DNA of 64,000 bases, from assembly GCF_036711975.1 (NCBI RefSeq), contig NC_091972.1, forward strand, positions 35,779,001-35,843,000, in the 5' to 3' direction. This stretch comes from Onthophagus taurus. Lineage: Eukaryota > Arthropoda > Insecta > Coleoptera > Scarabaeidae. Below, one piece after another: positions 54,224 to 64,000 of the stretch. The number at the start of each line of letters is the position of its first letter. Position 1 is the stretch's first letter. Below the pieces are notes generated by a model. That model saw nothing but the letters and a program-made list of their open reading frames with translations. It ran no database searches and was not told the DNA's origin. The position numbers and the translations under genes were made by a program.

Positions 54224-57200
54224 ATGTCCCGAAAGCTTACATTAATCCTCTTTGTGTTTTTAATAAATAATATCAAATTAGAGGTAAGAAATTGTTTTTA
54301 TGCATCGATAAAATTGATTTATTTTTTTATAGGAAATATGTGAATCGATAACACAAGAAGTTAGTTTTGGTGGGGAAAATAGAAACATTATATGGGATGT
54401 TTATTTAAAAGATAATATTTATCGATCAACACCGTTATGTTTGGATGAAAATTCGAAAATTATTGAAAGATTTTGTTTTAATAATTCATGGGATGATGAA
54501 CCAAGTTGTGAAATTTTACAAGAAGAAATTAATCCTTGCCCAGAAGATTTCTTTTATTTTAAATCAAAAAATATTTGTTACACCATCTTAAAAAACGTAA
54601 CATTTCCACCAAAATGTCCTTATTCTAACGTAATCGGCTTTTTCGACCACATACAATTATTCTCAGAGAACTTGGTGGAAGGCCCCGTTTGGTTTCCCGC
54701 TAAAACAATTCAAGATTACGGAGTTGGCAACATGGTCATCATTGAACCAACAAAATATTACGGCGATCTCGTAAGTAATTCATCGTTTTGGAAGGAAACG
54801 TTTAATAAACGCTGTTTAATTTACGAATCTAAATTAATTTTTAAGCCAGTTTTTTGTAACGCAACTTACGACTTTGTATGCGCGTATAAACCATTAGAAA
54901 TGAATGAAAACTCGCCATGTTCGAGGAAATTACAAAAACTTTGCGCTTCCGCCGACTTCAATTTTACTGAAGGAAAGTGTTTTTGTAAACAGGAAAACGA
55001 TTGCAATGAAATTGCTGAATTTAAAAAACCTTACCAACATATTTTAAGCGAAAACTGTAAAGATCCTTCTTGCTCAATTTGCCAGGAAAATATAGTTTAT
55101 GATAAACCGAGTATTTCGATGAAATTAAATAAAGAAAGTAAACGTTTGGAGTTGTTCGTTGATAATATTGATGATTTATATTTACCCGATGGGAGGAAGG
55201 TTCCAATTTTTTGTTTTAGTAACACAAATTCGTATATATCAACGTTTTCGATTGATTCATTCGACGATTACGAGGTTATTAATGAAAATCGAATTGTTTA
55301 TTATTTTAAGTATTCGCAAAATTGTCCGGGACATTATTGGTGCGAAGCTTTTGAATTACCAACGATGGCGAAATTACAAACCGGTAAAGTTTTGGTGTTC
55401 GACGAAGAATTTTATGGAAATGAGTACGCCGCAATTTTATCGATAAATTTTCGGAACGTTAAAGACGCTTTAATCGATTTCCTTCAAGGTACTTTAATCC
55501 GCCATTTAACCACAAAGACAGAACCTTTTTATTTAAGATGGATCACAACCGTTGATATCGATGAGGAATCAATGATAGCGGAATTCCTAATTCACGTCAC
55601 ATCGAAAGTTTTTAAAGACATCCAAATCGAATACAGCGAATTTTACGACATTTTAAACTTAATTTTGGAGGAGGTTAAAGATTTTATGACTCTAAACGAT
55701 TTAAGAAGCGTTTCTTATTGCCTCCCCGATGTCACAAACTCCATGGATATTTATTTACATTGGCCCTTAACCAAAGTAAATGCAACAACAACCCCCGAAG
55801 AATTTTGCTTGCAAGAAGATGGAACCCCAGTTTTTAGAGCTTGTGTAGGCGATTTTTTGTACGGGGCTAAATGGATGAGCGTAAACGGAAGTTGTTCTAA
55901 AGACCCCATTAAATCACCAATAACCGCGGTTTTATACGATTTATTACACAAAAACGAAACCATCGAAAACAAAATAAATAACTTGGAGGAAATAACGGGG
56001 AATTTCTCGAATTATCTCCCAGTAGACATCCATTACATCGCCGAAATTATCGAAAAAACCGATAAAGATCACGTCGATTACCTACTAAGTTTCACAAAAG
56101 TAATCGATAACATAGTAAGCACCCAAAAAGAAACCCTACAAACATCTCAAGATCTCCTAAATTCCACGGATAAATTACTATATAATTTCGACGTTTTAGT
56201 AGAAAACTTTTACAACAAAAAACGGATCAAATTCGACACAGACATAATGACAAAAAACATCAAGGTATACATCTTCGACGCAAAAATCAGCGACACAATC
56301 GGAATCGCAATTTATCAAAACGATTTTGGTTACGAAATAAAAAAGTTATCAAGAAACGTTACATTAGAAACGTTATTAGAAGACGAAACCGTTCAAATAG
56401 CAACATTTATTCCGAAAGAACTAATAAAACAAATCTCAGAAAACCTATTTAAAAATGAACCATTAATTGTTGCCATCACAGTTTTTTTAAACGATTATCT
56501 TTTTAATCAGGATCATTTAGATACAAAACAAGTCTCCGGGAACATCTTTGGAATTCTTTTACCCAAATTAAAGGAAGACTTCACCGTTCAAATCCCCATT
56601 GTTTATAAAAACGTCGATAATGCAATTGAAAAACAATGTTCTTATTGGCATTACGGCTCCCCGAACGAATTTGCAAACATAAAAGGAAAATGGGAAGCGG
56701 ATAAAACTCCGAAAACGTTTCAAAACCACGATGTATGCTGGTTTGATCACACCACTCATTTTGCGTTGTTAATTTTTTCTGATTTCACCGTCGAATGCGA
56801 ACAAGAACTTTCAAGTAATTATAAATACTTAAACGTTGTAACAACTCTGGGTTGTGCTTTATCGATTATTGGTATTCTAGGAATTTTAATTACAGCGGTT
56901 TTATTCAAGCCGTGGAGATCTTCAAAGGGAAATCAAATTTTAGTTCAATACAGTATTGTAACGTTACTTCAAATATGTTTATTGTACGCCGCGAGTAATA
57001 TCGATAGTAAAGAAAATTATGTTTTATGCGTTATAATCGGCGCGTCTTTGCATTATAACGTTTTAAGTCAATTTTGTTGGATGTTGGTGATGGCGATTTT
57101 GCATTATCAAAGATTCGTGTTGGTTTTTAATCAACAAAATAAGTGGATTATTTTAAAATCTTGTCTTATTGGGTATATATTTCCTTTTTTACCGGTTATA

Positions 57201-57635
57201 ATCAATATTAGTATCAATATCGAAAATTATACGGTTGGAACAACGGGAATTTGTTACCCCACAGGTGCCGCTTTGTATATTTGGTTATTAACACCCGTGG
57301 GATGCATCGTTCTTACTAATTTATTTATATTTTGTATTATAATTAAGAACATTTTTCACCATAAATTTAACGATGAGTGCAGACACGATTACATTTTCGT
57401 TTTAAAATTGAGATTGGTCGTGGTTTTATTTTCAACGTTAGGAATTACTTGGCTTTTTGGATTCGCAGCCGAAATGTTTACTAGTATTTGGTGTACTTAT
57501 ATATTTTGTGTAACCGCTTCGTTACAAGGTTTTATCATTTTCTTGGCGTTTATTGTTTTTAACGCTACTACGAGAAGAATGTATTGGTTATTTACGAAAA
57601 CGTTTCAATTAAGATTAAAGTTATTATGTAAATAA
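54224..57635 (+). CDS. Adhesion-type (class B2) G-protein coupled receptor, two exons
   Basis: A 1120-residue cell-surface receptor. Exon 1 (54224-54283) encodes the signal peptide MSRKLTLILFVFLINNIKLE. A 49-bp intron (GTAAGA...TATAG) precedes exon 2 (54333-57635), phase 0. The ectodomain is Cys-rich at residues ~20-260; CPEDFFYFKSKNICY...FVCAYKP recalls a degenerate C-type lectin fold. A long GAIN-like region runs to the GPS at 789-835: CSYW, GKW, C, then DHTTHFALL. Compared with the usual C.C.HLT.FA.L, the second Cys is Phe and Leu is Thr, so a cleavable His826-Thr827/Thr828 remains possible. Seven helices span ~853-1105, with class B2 marks LGITWLFGF (TM6, 1056) and SLQGFIIFLAF (TM7, 1083). 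The cytoplasmic tail is very short. AATAAA lies 55 bp after the stop. The ligand is unknown. Related to insect orphan adhesion receptors rather than latrophilin or flamingo. Confidence 0.88.
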
Positions 57636-57689
57636 GTAAATGTGAAAAGGATTTGGATATACCTGTAATTATTATAAGTGTAATTGATT

Positions 57690-57695
57690 AATAAA
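57690..57695 (+). other. Polyadenylation signal of the GPCR gene
   Basis: AATAAA 55 bp past the TAA stop, followed by a T-rich stretch. Confidence 0.6.
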
Positions 57696-57699
57696 TGTT

Positions 57700-58180
57700 T
57701 TATAAGCAATTCTATTTTTGACGTTTTATAAGAATTTTAGATAAACTTGATTGCAGAGATAATTGCTATTCCAAATTTATACATTAACTTTGCGGAAGTG
57801 TCTTTTTAAATGTTTAGGCAATGACACCAAAACATAAATTAAGATGTCGCTAATTTTTACAGACCTCGTGTGTAGTAGATTGGTGTTAAAACTGCAAGAA
57901 TCGCTTAACGAATTTAAATAATTACTATTCATTATAGATATTTGGTCAAATCCCATGAAGTCTTTCACTTTTAAGACTAACAGCTCATGGAATAACATAT
58001 TTTAATATGTCACCTTTAATTAACTTAACTTAATGGCTAAATAGTGGTGTATTAGTGAAAAGATCATCTCACTTTGATCACGCATAACTTACTATTTTCG
58101 GTTATGTCTCAAATCAAGTTTATTCGAATATGATGTAAATGTCATTGAAAAATATAAAGAAACAAGTCGAAATCCATCTA
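57700..58180. other. No gene recognised
   Basis: AT-rich 3' flank of the GPCR gene. The 73-codon minus frame at 57777-57998 has no support. Confidence 0.4.
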
Positions 58181-58659
58181 CAGTATGTCCACGAAAAAGG
58201 TGTTGAATAGGAAAAACCTTTTTATTTTTAATTTTATCGAAAAAAGTTAATCTTGATACAAAATTTGGCTATTTCTTAGAGTAAAAGCATTTAACATATT
58301 TTATACGCGGTGTTCAGAAAATTGAAAAAACTTTAAATGGTACAAGAGTAAAGTACATTTATTTGAGAAGATAAGGAAATAAGTTACTAGAAAAAGTTGT
58401 TCAAAAGTAAAAGGTAGTCTGTAATACCAATTTTCGAAAAAATCGGTCTACTTTTATTTATTAGTGATCATTAAATTTATTTTAATATCAATTAACTAAT
58501 TCCAAATCAATGCACAAGTTGTAAGTTTATTTACTCAAACACACTACCACCCTGTTGGGCACATACCTTTAAACGAACAAGTAATTCATCAAAACTTTTT
58601 CATCAGAAATCATTATTTTTAAATCAAAACACACTAACAAGTTTCCATAATTCAAGAAA

Positions 58660-59300
58660 TTGTATCAAATTGTATTGGATGGATGCGTTATTGGAAGCAA
58701 AAATGTCGAATTATTCCGGTTAGACTTCAGACTAAAAAAGCTAATCTAGACCTACAAGGACCTAACACCAAAAAAAGTTTGAAATTGGTTTAGTCAAAGT
58801 CACAAACATCAGAAATTAAGTTAATCGAATTCAAAATGGTAAGATAAAGTCGGTAAATATACTGAGAGAATTCTAGATTGCATGAAGAAGTTTTGCCATG
58901 ATACTGGAAAAACGTAAAATCATTACCAAATGCCAGGAACTTTCCTGAATTTCAAGAAAATATCAGAAATTGCACTGAATTGATGCCATGCTGTAAACAA
59001 AAGTCTGGAATTGCTCTGGTTAGACTTCAAAACGTTCTTGAAGAGTACAAAACTCTTCCCCATAAAATGATGTGGTACTTGATATTTGAAGATCCCGACT
59101 GCATGTAAGTAACATTTCCATTATATTTATCTTTAGTTATGATACTGGAAAAACATAAATCTATTACTAAATGTATTACTAAATTACTAAATCGCACTAA
59201 AATGATGCCATGCCATAAACAAAAGTCTGGAATTGCTCTGGTTAGACTCCAAAACGTTCTTAAAGAGTGCAAAATTCTTCCACATATGTGTTGTGCTTCA
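58660..59300. repeat. Internal triplicated segment of the Tc1-like element
   Basis: The block GATGCCATGC.(G/A)TAAACAAAAG then TCTGGAATTGCTCTGGTTAG and ACTTCAAAACGTTCTT.AAGA occurs at about 58985-59045 and 59203-59265. A more diverged version lies at 58683-58740. The periods are about 300 and 220 bp. Confidence 0.6.
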
Positions 59301-59321
59301 TCGTCGACTTCCAAAACATGA

Positions 59322-59570
59322 TTAAAAACTGGCTGGATGTATCTTGTTGTGTTTTAATATCTTCTGAATTTGCGACTTTTTAACATATTTGACATTTTCA
59401 GCTCTTCTTCTTAATGATAATTTCGGGTGTTCCTCTACTGAATGTAATACCAACAAAGTGCTTGCATTATTTTCATCGTATCTCTTTTTTTCTCTAGGTA
59501 TTCGCAATAATGACCCAGTGCTTAAAAACTTCAAAATTATTTTACGGCAAGTAGTTTCAGAAACATACAT
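59322..59570 (-). pseudogene. Tc1-like transposase N-terminal (helix-turn-helix) fragment
   Basis: The minus frame reads VSETTCRKIILKFLSTGSLL then REKKRYDENNASTLLVLHSV, a second helix-turn-helix with LSLRRRAENV and SQIQKILKHNKIHP. That is the paired HTH DNA-binding layout of insect Tc1-like transposases. The DDE catalytic domain is gone; the triplicated spacer takes its place. Confidence 0.7.
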
Positions 59571-60059
59571 TTTGGGGAATTTTTCATTAAATTCCTGAAT
59601 AACTCGACGATAACATTTTTAGCGTTACCCATAACATTGCACCAAGTAATTTTTTTGCTGTAAAGTAAGTATTTTAAGCTGACAATACTACAGCTAATAA
59701 AGTATAAAAGCTAAGTGTCAATAAAGCTTGTCACTATCAACGCCTACTAGTACAAAAATGAGCACATATAAATAAAAGTAACCCGATTTTTTCGAAAATT
59801 GGTATTAGAAACTACCTTTTACTTTTGAACAACTATTCCTAGTAACTTATTTTCTTACCTTCTGAAATAAAAGCACTTTACTCTTGTACTATTTTAAGTT
59901 TTTTCAATTTTCTGAACACCACGTATAAAATAAGTTAAATGTTTCTATCCCAATCTTACTCTAAGAATTAGCAAAATTTTTTACCAAAATTAACTTTTTT
60001 CGTTAAAATTAAAAATAAAAAAGTTTTTCCTATTCAACACCTTTTCCGTGGACATACTG

Positions 60060-60775
60060 TATACTATCAATTATTCAAGACTGCCCAACAAGGTATGTAT
60101 TATATTAGTATGTAATTATAAGTAATTGTATTCTAAATGTTTATTATTTCTTATTTTAATCATTAAATGATGTCAAGTTATTTTATTTTAAATTACAATT
60201 TTTTTAATAATATCTTGTTCTCCATCCTAACGATGTGACCTGACAACCACATTTCGCTTTCAATATTGTATCCACTACGTCTTTCATCTTGGTGCGTTGT
60301 CTTATTCATTCAATTGATTTCTTATCACTTATTCTTATGAACCTGGAAGAAACATTAGCTAAGATTTAGTAAAGCTTGCTGAAGTATAGTGACGCGCTAT
60401 CTCGTTGGAATAGCCAGGACGCCACCCACTTTTATTGCTGCTGTACAGAGGCGGATGTGATTGCAATCATGTATTTCCGGTCGAGCTTCGATCGATTAAG
60501 GCTCTCGACAATTTTTTTATATTTCAGGACGTTCTCCCAAGCTAGGACAACTTAAAGGATTACTAAGCTTGTTAACAAGTTATTACCAGCACTCTTCTCT
60601 CTCTGTACGAAGATTCCTCGATTCTGGGCATTACTCTAGATATCAGATTCTAGATCTTCGCTTCTTTTTAACAACGAAAAAAGTCCATCGGTGTTGGGTA
60701 TGTTGGTCAAAAATAATACGATCAAAGAAAAATTCTTAAGATTAACCATAGGAAAAGATTGACACTAAAAGATTT
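60060..60775. other. Spacer with a possible RTE-like scrap at 60200-60345
   Basis: The minus strand at 60345-60200 reads RRSGYNIESEMWLSGHIVRM, faintly like the (R)W.GHV.RM block near the 3' end of RTE-type ORF2. Nothing else is recognisable. Confidence 0.3.
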
Positions 60776-60779
60776 ACAA

Positions 60780-60967
60780 ATATGGTCAACCTAGTGGGTC
60801 TTGAGTTTGATCGAGGTGTAACAATTACTGGAAAAAAATCGGATGTTCAACAAAGATTTAAAATGAATCACTCCAACGCAAACTCCTGCCATTGTGCATC
60901 ACACAAACTGAATTTATTTGTTAATTTATACTCATTGTCAGTCAGGGAATTTCAAAGTATGTTCTAA
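60780..60967 (+). pseudogene. hAT transposase scrap (ZMYM1/DUF4371-like)
   Basis: The plus frame reads LEFDRGVTITGKKSDVQQRF then ANSCHCASHKLNLFVN. It corresponds to the hAT pattern G..YDNG.NM.GK..GVQ......... CH.HSLNL, in which the Asp-containing block and the CxxH..NL block flank a spacer. A short decayed remnant. Confidence 0.55.
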
Positions 60968-60969
60968 CA

Positions 60970-61384
60970 GAAGACGCAGATGTGAGATATAAAGATAAAT
61001 TTATTTTTACGAAAATTTGTAAATGCCAATGGAAAAAATGCATAATAAAAATGGAAAAGAATGCCAAAGAAATAAAATGAAGCACTACAAGACAAACTTC
61101 ATCCATTGCATAATACAAATAAGTTTAGTAATTAAACAGTCTGCTCAGAAAATTCTTGGAAAGTATTAAGAAATTAGTGACATTTTTTCAAAAAAACTGT
61201 TAGAAAAGATTAGGAGCGAATTTACTTATCTTATAGCCTTGATATCAAACTTAATTGCTGCTATAATAGGCGTACACTTCTAAAACAGACCTAACGCCTA
61301 AATAATTAAGATTTTTATCCACGTTGCAAGTTGGGAATATATTAAAAAAATATACTAAAAAGATATACTAGAAAAAACTTCTTT
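60970..61384. other. No gene recognised
   Basis: AT-rich spacer between the hAT scrap and the Penelope-like element 3' flank. Confidence 0.35.
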
Positions 61385-61817
61385 AACTTGCTTTTATTTA
61401 AATATATATCGAGACTAGTTTCGAGGTTGTACCCTCATCTTCAGTCGAAACTAGCAAAAACGAAAAAACGAAAAACACATTAAAATATTAAAATAAAACA
61501 GTTTAAAAAACTTACAGTCAAAATTTTCAAAGCAATTTATATATGAAAAGCGAAAAGCTCAAACGAAAAACATTATCTCGAAGAAAATTTATTTAAAAGG
61601 TATGAACACGTTAAAATTTAAAAATAAATAATCACAACAAAAACATTCACAATATAACTCAAAATGTAAAATTAACGTACGACATCAAAATATATTAAAA
61701 ATTTTGTCAAAAACGAAAAACGAAAAGATGTCGACGGTGAGACGAGAACAAAGGAACTGGGAAAAAGACTTGAGCGGGTTTTAAACCTGCATTGAACTAC
61801 CCGGGCAAATAAACTTA
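61385..61817 (-). repeat. 3' terminal region of Penelope-like element 3
   Basis: Downstream (minus-strand sense) of the GIY-YIG stop. It holds the motif CTAGTTTCGACTGAAGATGA then GGG...CCTCGAAACTAG (minus strand, plus coordinates 61415-61454): a perfect 10-bp outer stem around CTGAAGATGA and an inner GG/CC pair. This CTGAAGATG..CGAAAC arrangement is shared with the foldback at 50413-50879 and marks Penelope terminal repeats. Confidence 0.6.
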
Positions 61818-63325
61818 TTATATAATTGTTTTATGATCTCTCAGAAACATAAAAATAGGTTTATTATACAATTGAAGCTGATCATTTAATAATTCGAAGT
61901 TATTGTTATTTTTGTGTTTGTTAATTTCTAAAATTTCAAGCAGATCTAGCCTATAACCTTTTTCACATTTATGTAGAAGTTTTGTTTTATTATAGTCTAT
62001 CTTGTGGCCTGTTTCAATGTGATGTTTAAATACATTGGAATTATCTTTAGTTTTGTGTTCTCGTATACGAGTCTCCAATTTACGCCCTGTTTGCCCAATA
62101 TAAACTGAGTTACAATTGGAACATCCAATTGAATATATGCCACATTCTTTGAAAATATCTTTGTTCTTAATATGGTAGTTGGATAAAAGTCGAACAATCG
62201 TGTTATTATTCAAAAATGCCAAGGAAAGATTATATTTAGAAACAATGTGTTTTGCCTGAAAAGTGACATTATTAAGAGGAATGGGCTTATATTTCAAGTT
62301 ATTTAGAGTTTTAACATAAAGTGGGTCTCTTTGTTGCTATATTTTGTAAAATAATCTATTAATGATATGTTTTGGGAATTTATTATTATATACAAGCTCA
62401 AACACATAGTCAATTTCTTTTATCCTATTCTGTTCGGAGAGGGGATAGTTAAATATTCTATTTATTAAAAATCTAAAATTGGCAAGTTTTTGTGACATAG
62501 GATGCTCTGAATCATAAGGAATAGTTGTTGAGATGGTCGATGGTTTCCTATGAATGTTGTATTCAATTTTATCTTTGTCTGTTCTTGTTAAATTTAAGTC
62601 TAGAAAATTAAGTTGATTATTTTCTTCAATTTCTATAGTAAATTTAAGGTTCTTATTAACTTTATTCAAATAATTAAAAAAACTCATCAAATTTTCTCGG
62701 TTCCCTTCCCAGGTGCAAAAAACGTCGTCGACATATCTCACCCATTTACTAATATTTTTCTTGTGAGGATTAATATTATGTATTAGTCTAAAAAGATATC
62801 TGCTAAGAGACCTGATAAAGGCATGCCCATAGGTAAACCTTCCGAGATAAAGTAGTATTCGTTGTTAAATGTACAATAATTTTGAGTGAATATGTGTTTT
62901 AAAATGTAATTTAAATGTTCGACGATTGTTTTATTATCTGAAAATGAGTTAAACATTTTAGACGTTATTTCTAATGTTTGGTCAATTGGAACATTTGAGT
63001 AAAGATTAGTGACGTCGAAGGAAACAAGAATTTTGTCTTTTATTTTTAAATCTTTAGTCATTTCTATGAATTATGTGGAATTATCAATGGAATACTTCGG
63101 AGCAAAGTTAATATCCTTAAATATGTTTAAGTTTTTGGGTAGGTGAGTTATTAAAGGAGGTAATAGGTCTAATGGGCATGTTCATTTTGTGAAGCTTTGG
63201 GAGGAAGTATAATTTTGGAATGGTGGGGTTCATACTTATGAAGAATGAGCTGTTAAAATATTTGTAATTGGAATTCTTTAAAAATGGAGTATACTCAACT
63301 AGGGTCTCCTTACATTTATTAATCC
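61818..63325 (-). mobile_element. Penelope-like element 3 (RT + GIY-YIG), best preserved copy
   Basis: In minus-strand order: LPKLHK..MPIRPI-type start (63320-63180, frame-shifted); ILVSFDVTNLYSNVPIDQTL and EGLPMGMPLSGLLADIFLD (63061-62783); the palm MRYVDDVFCTWEG with intact YVDD, then LNFLDLNLTR and the thumb (62741-62337). After a small gap, the GIY-YIG nuclease runs 62297-61818 (ECGIYSIGCSNCNSVYIGQT then GRKLETRIREH, with a CxxC pair and a HHIETGH finish). Four open blocks separated by only a few disabling changes indicate a fairly recent insertion. Such elements act at exposed DNA 3' ends. Confidence 0.88.
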
Positions 63326-63329
63326 TAAA

Positions 63330-64000
63330 TGCCTAAATGCCTAAATTTCTTCACGTTAAGAAGCACATAGAAAACATAGAAGCCAAGATGAAATCATATT
63401 GCAACTATGTATCTTAACCAGAACTAAACCTCAAACCGCCAAAAAAAAACTATTCTATACAAAACCTCTAAGAAGAAGCTGATTAAAAGTATGCAACCAA
63501 TATCACAGTATTCGTATTGCAATCGTACACGACGTCATTATTGAAAGTATGCAACCAATATCACAGTATTTGTATTGCAATACGCATTGAAATTTGGCAT
63601 TGTATAAGCCAAATTTCTGCAGATTTACATGTTTAGAACACTGTTTAGAGTGAGGACGTGGCTCATATTTAAAATAACTGACCAGCGACTGAGTAATTTC
63701 TAATGTTATAATTAATTCGTATATGGGTAGTAAAAACTACCTCTATGTAGTGAGTACAAAAGGATATAAATGTGAGTAGATGATTAAACAGAAACAATAA
63801 CTTTATTAGAATTTCGACTCAAATATATTTGAAGCACAAAATGTCTACTAACGCTAGGATTCGAGATAGCTCTATATTAGCAACAGGCAGAAATGTTTGA
63901 TGTTTTAATTGTGAAGCTTTCTTTACTATATAATATGTAAACTCCTAAACAAAATTAACGCACCACTTTATTAAACGTAAATAATTAAATTACTAAGAAT
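63330..64000. other. Unassigned right edge with a short tandem duplication
   Basis: No gene was recognised. A ~35-bp sequence (AAGTATGCAACCAATATCAC followed by AGTATT(C/T)GTATTGCAA) occurs twice, at 63488-63522 and 63547-63581, 59 bp apart. Confidence 0.45.

Larger units (their letters stand above)
58181..60059. mobile_element. Tc1/mariner-type element with ~275-bp terminal inverted repeats
   Basis: The ends CAGTATGTCCACG (58181) and CGTGGACATACTG (to 60059) are flanked by TA on both sides, the Tc1/mariner target duplication. Inverted homology extends about 275 bp inward on each side (58181-58455 against 59785-60059), unusually long for the superfamily. The interior holds a transposase scrap (59322-59570) and an internal triplication (58660-59300). 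Total length is 1879 bp. Confidence 0.8.

Noticed and set aside
54441..57635. Taking the GPCR start at 54441
   Set aside because: The codon there is TTG. The frame continues upstream to an acceptor at 54331-54332 and a signal-peptide exon with an ATG at 54224.
1..64000. tRNA, rRNA genes and CRISPR arrays
   Set aside because: No cloverleaf with matching A/B boxes, no ribosomal motif and no regular direct repeats with unique spacers were seen. The tandem repeats found are minisatellites or satellites.

Overview
This window looks like nuclear DNA of an insect, most likely a beetle (inference). It is AT-rich, its protein-coding genes are broken by very short introns (about 48-58 bp) or by a few long introns full of transposon debris, AATAAA signals follow the stop codons, and the repeat load is typical of arthropods: Jockey/R1/LOA/RTE non-LTR elements, Penelope-like elements, Tc1/mariner, piggyBac, hAT, Ginger-like elements and MITEs. 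No tRNA, rRNA or CRISPR array was seen.

Five host genes can be supported. On the minus strand: (1) the first coding exon of a peptidyl-alpha-hydroxyglycine alpha-amidating lyase (4931-5280), with the rest of the gene beyond the left edge; (2) a three-exon gene at 12768-13166 for a 96-residue secreted cysteine-rich peptide that I do not recognise, the best candidate here for something undescribed; (3) a two-exon ZIP-family metal transporter (19910-25898) with a 4.8-kb intron holding non-LTR relics. On the plus strand: (4) CFAP53 (32330-38613), seven exons, axonemal, whose 4.4-kb sixth intron holds a Jockey element and a piggyBac relic split by a mariner; (5) a two-exon adhesion-type GPCR (54224-57635), 1120 residues, with signal peptide, GAIN/GPS region and seven membrane helices. 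Nothing suggests an operon-like or shared pathway among them, although an amidating lyase and a candidate secretory peptide both belong to the secretory route.

Region by region: 0-4.9 kb is repeats (Jockey fragment, a 51-bp minisatellite, a palindromic CTAGAACTAG array, two foldback elements, a degenerate repeat field). 4.9-13.2 kb holds the lyase exon, a Ginger2-like relic with nested inverted repeats, R1 and RTE fragments with MITE insertions, and the peptide gene. 13.2-19.2 kb has gypsy and Jockey fragments and a degenerate ~31-bp minisatellite field present as two long direct copies. 19.9-26 kb is the ZIP gene. 27-32 kb has Jockey/CR1-like and RTE fragments. 32.3-38.7 kb is CFAP53. 40-50.9 kb is mobile-element territory (Jockey, two Penelope-like elements, RTE, hAT, a ~175-bp repeat, mariner, a 208-bp-arm foldback). 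50.9-53.85 kb is a head-to-head inverted element carrying a protein family of unknown transposon class. 54.2-57.7 kb is the GPCR. 58-64 kb holds a Tc1-like element with ~275-bp terminal inverted repeats, a hAT scrap and the best-preserved Penelope-like element.

Nearly all the mobile elements are decayed (frameshifts, stops, truncations). All identifications come from reading translations and motifs by eye; no database search was run.
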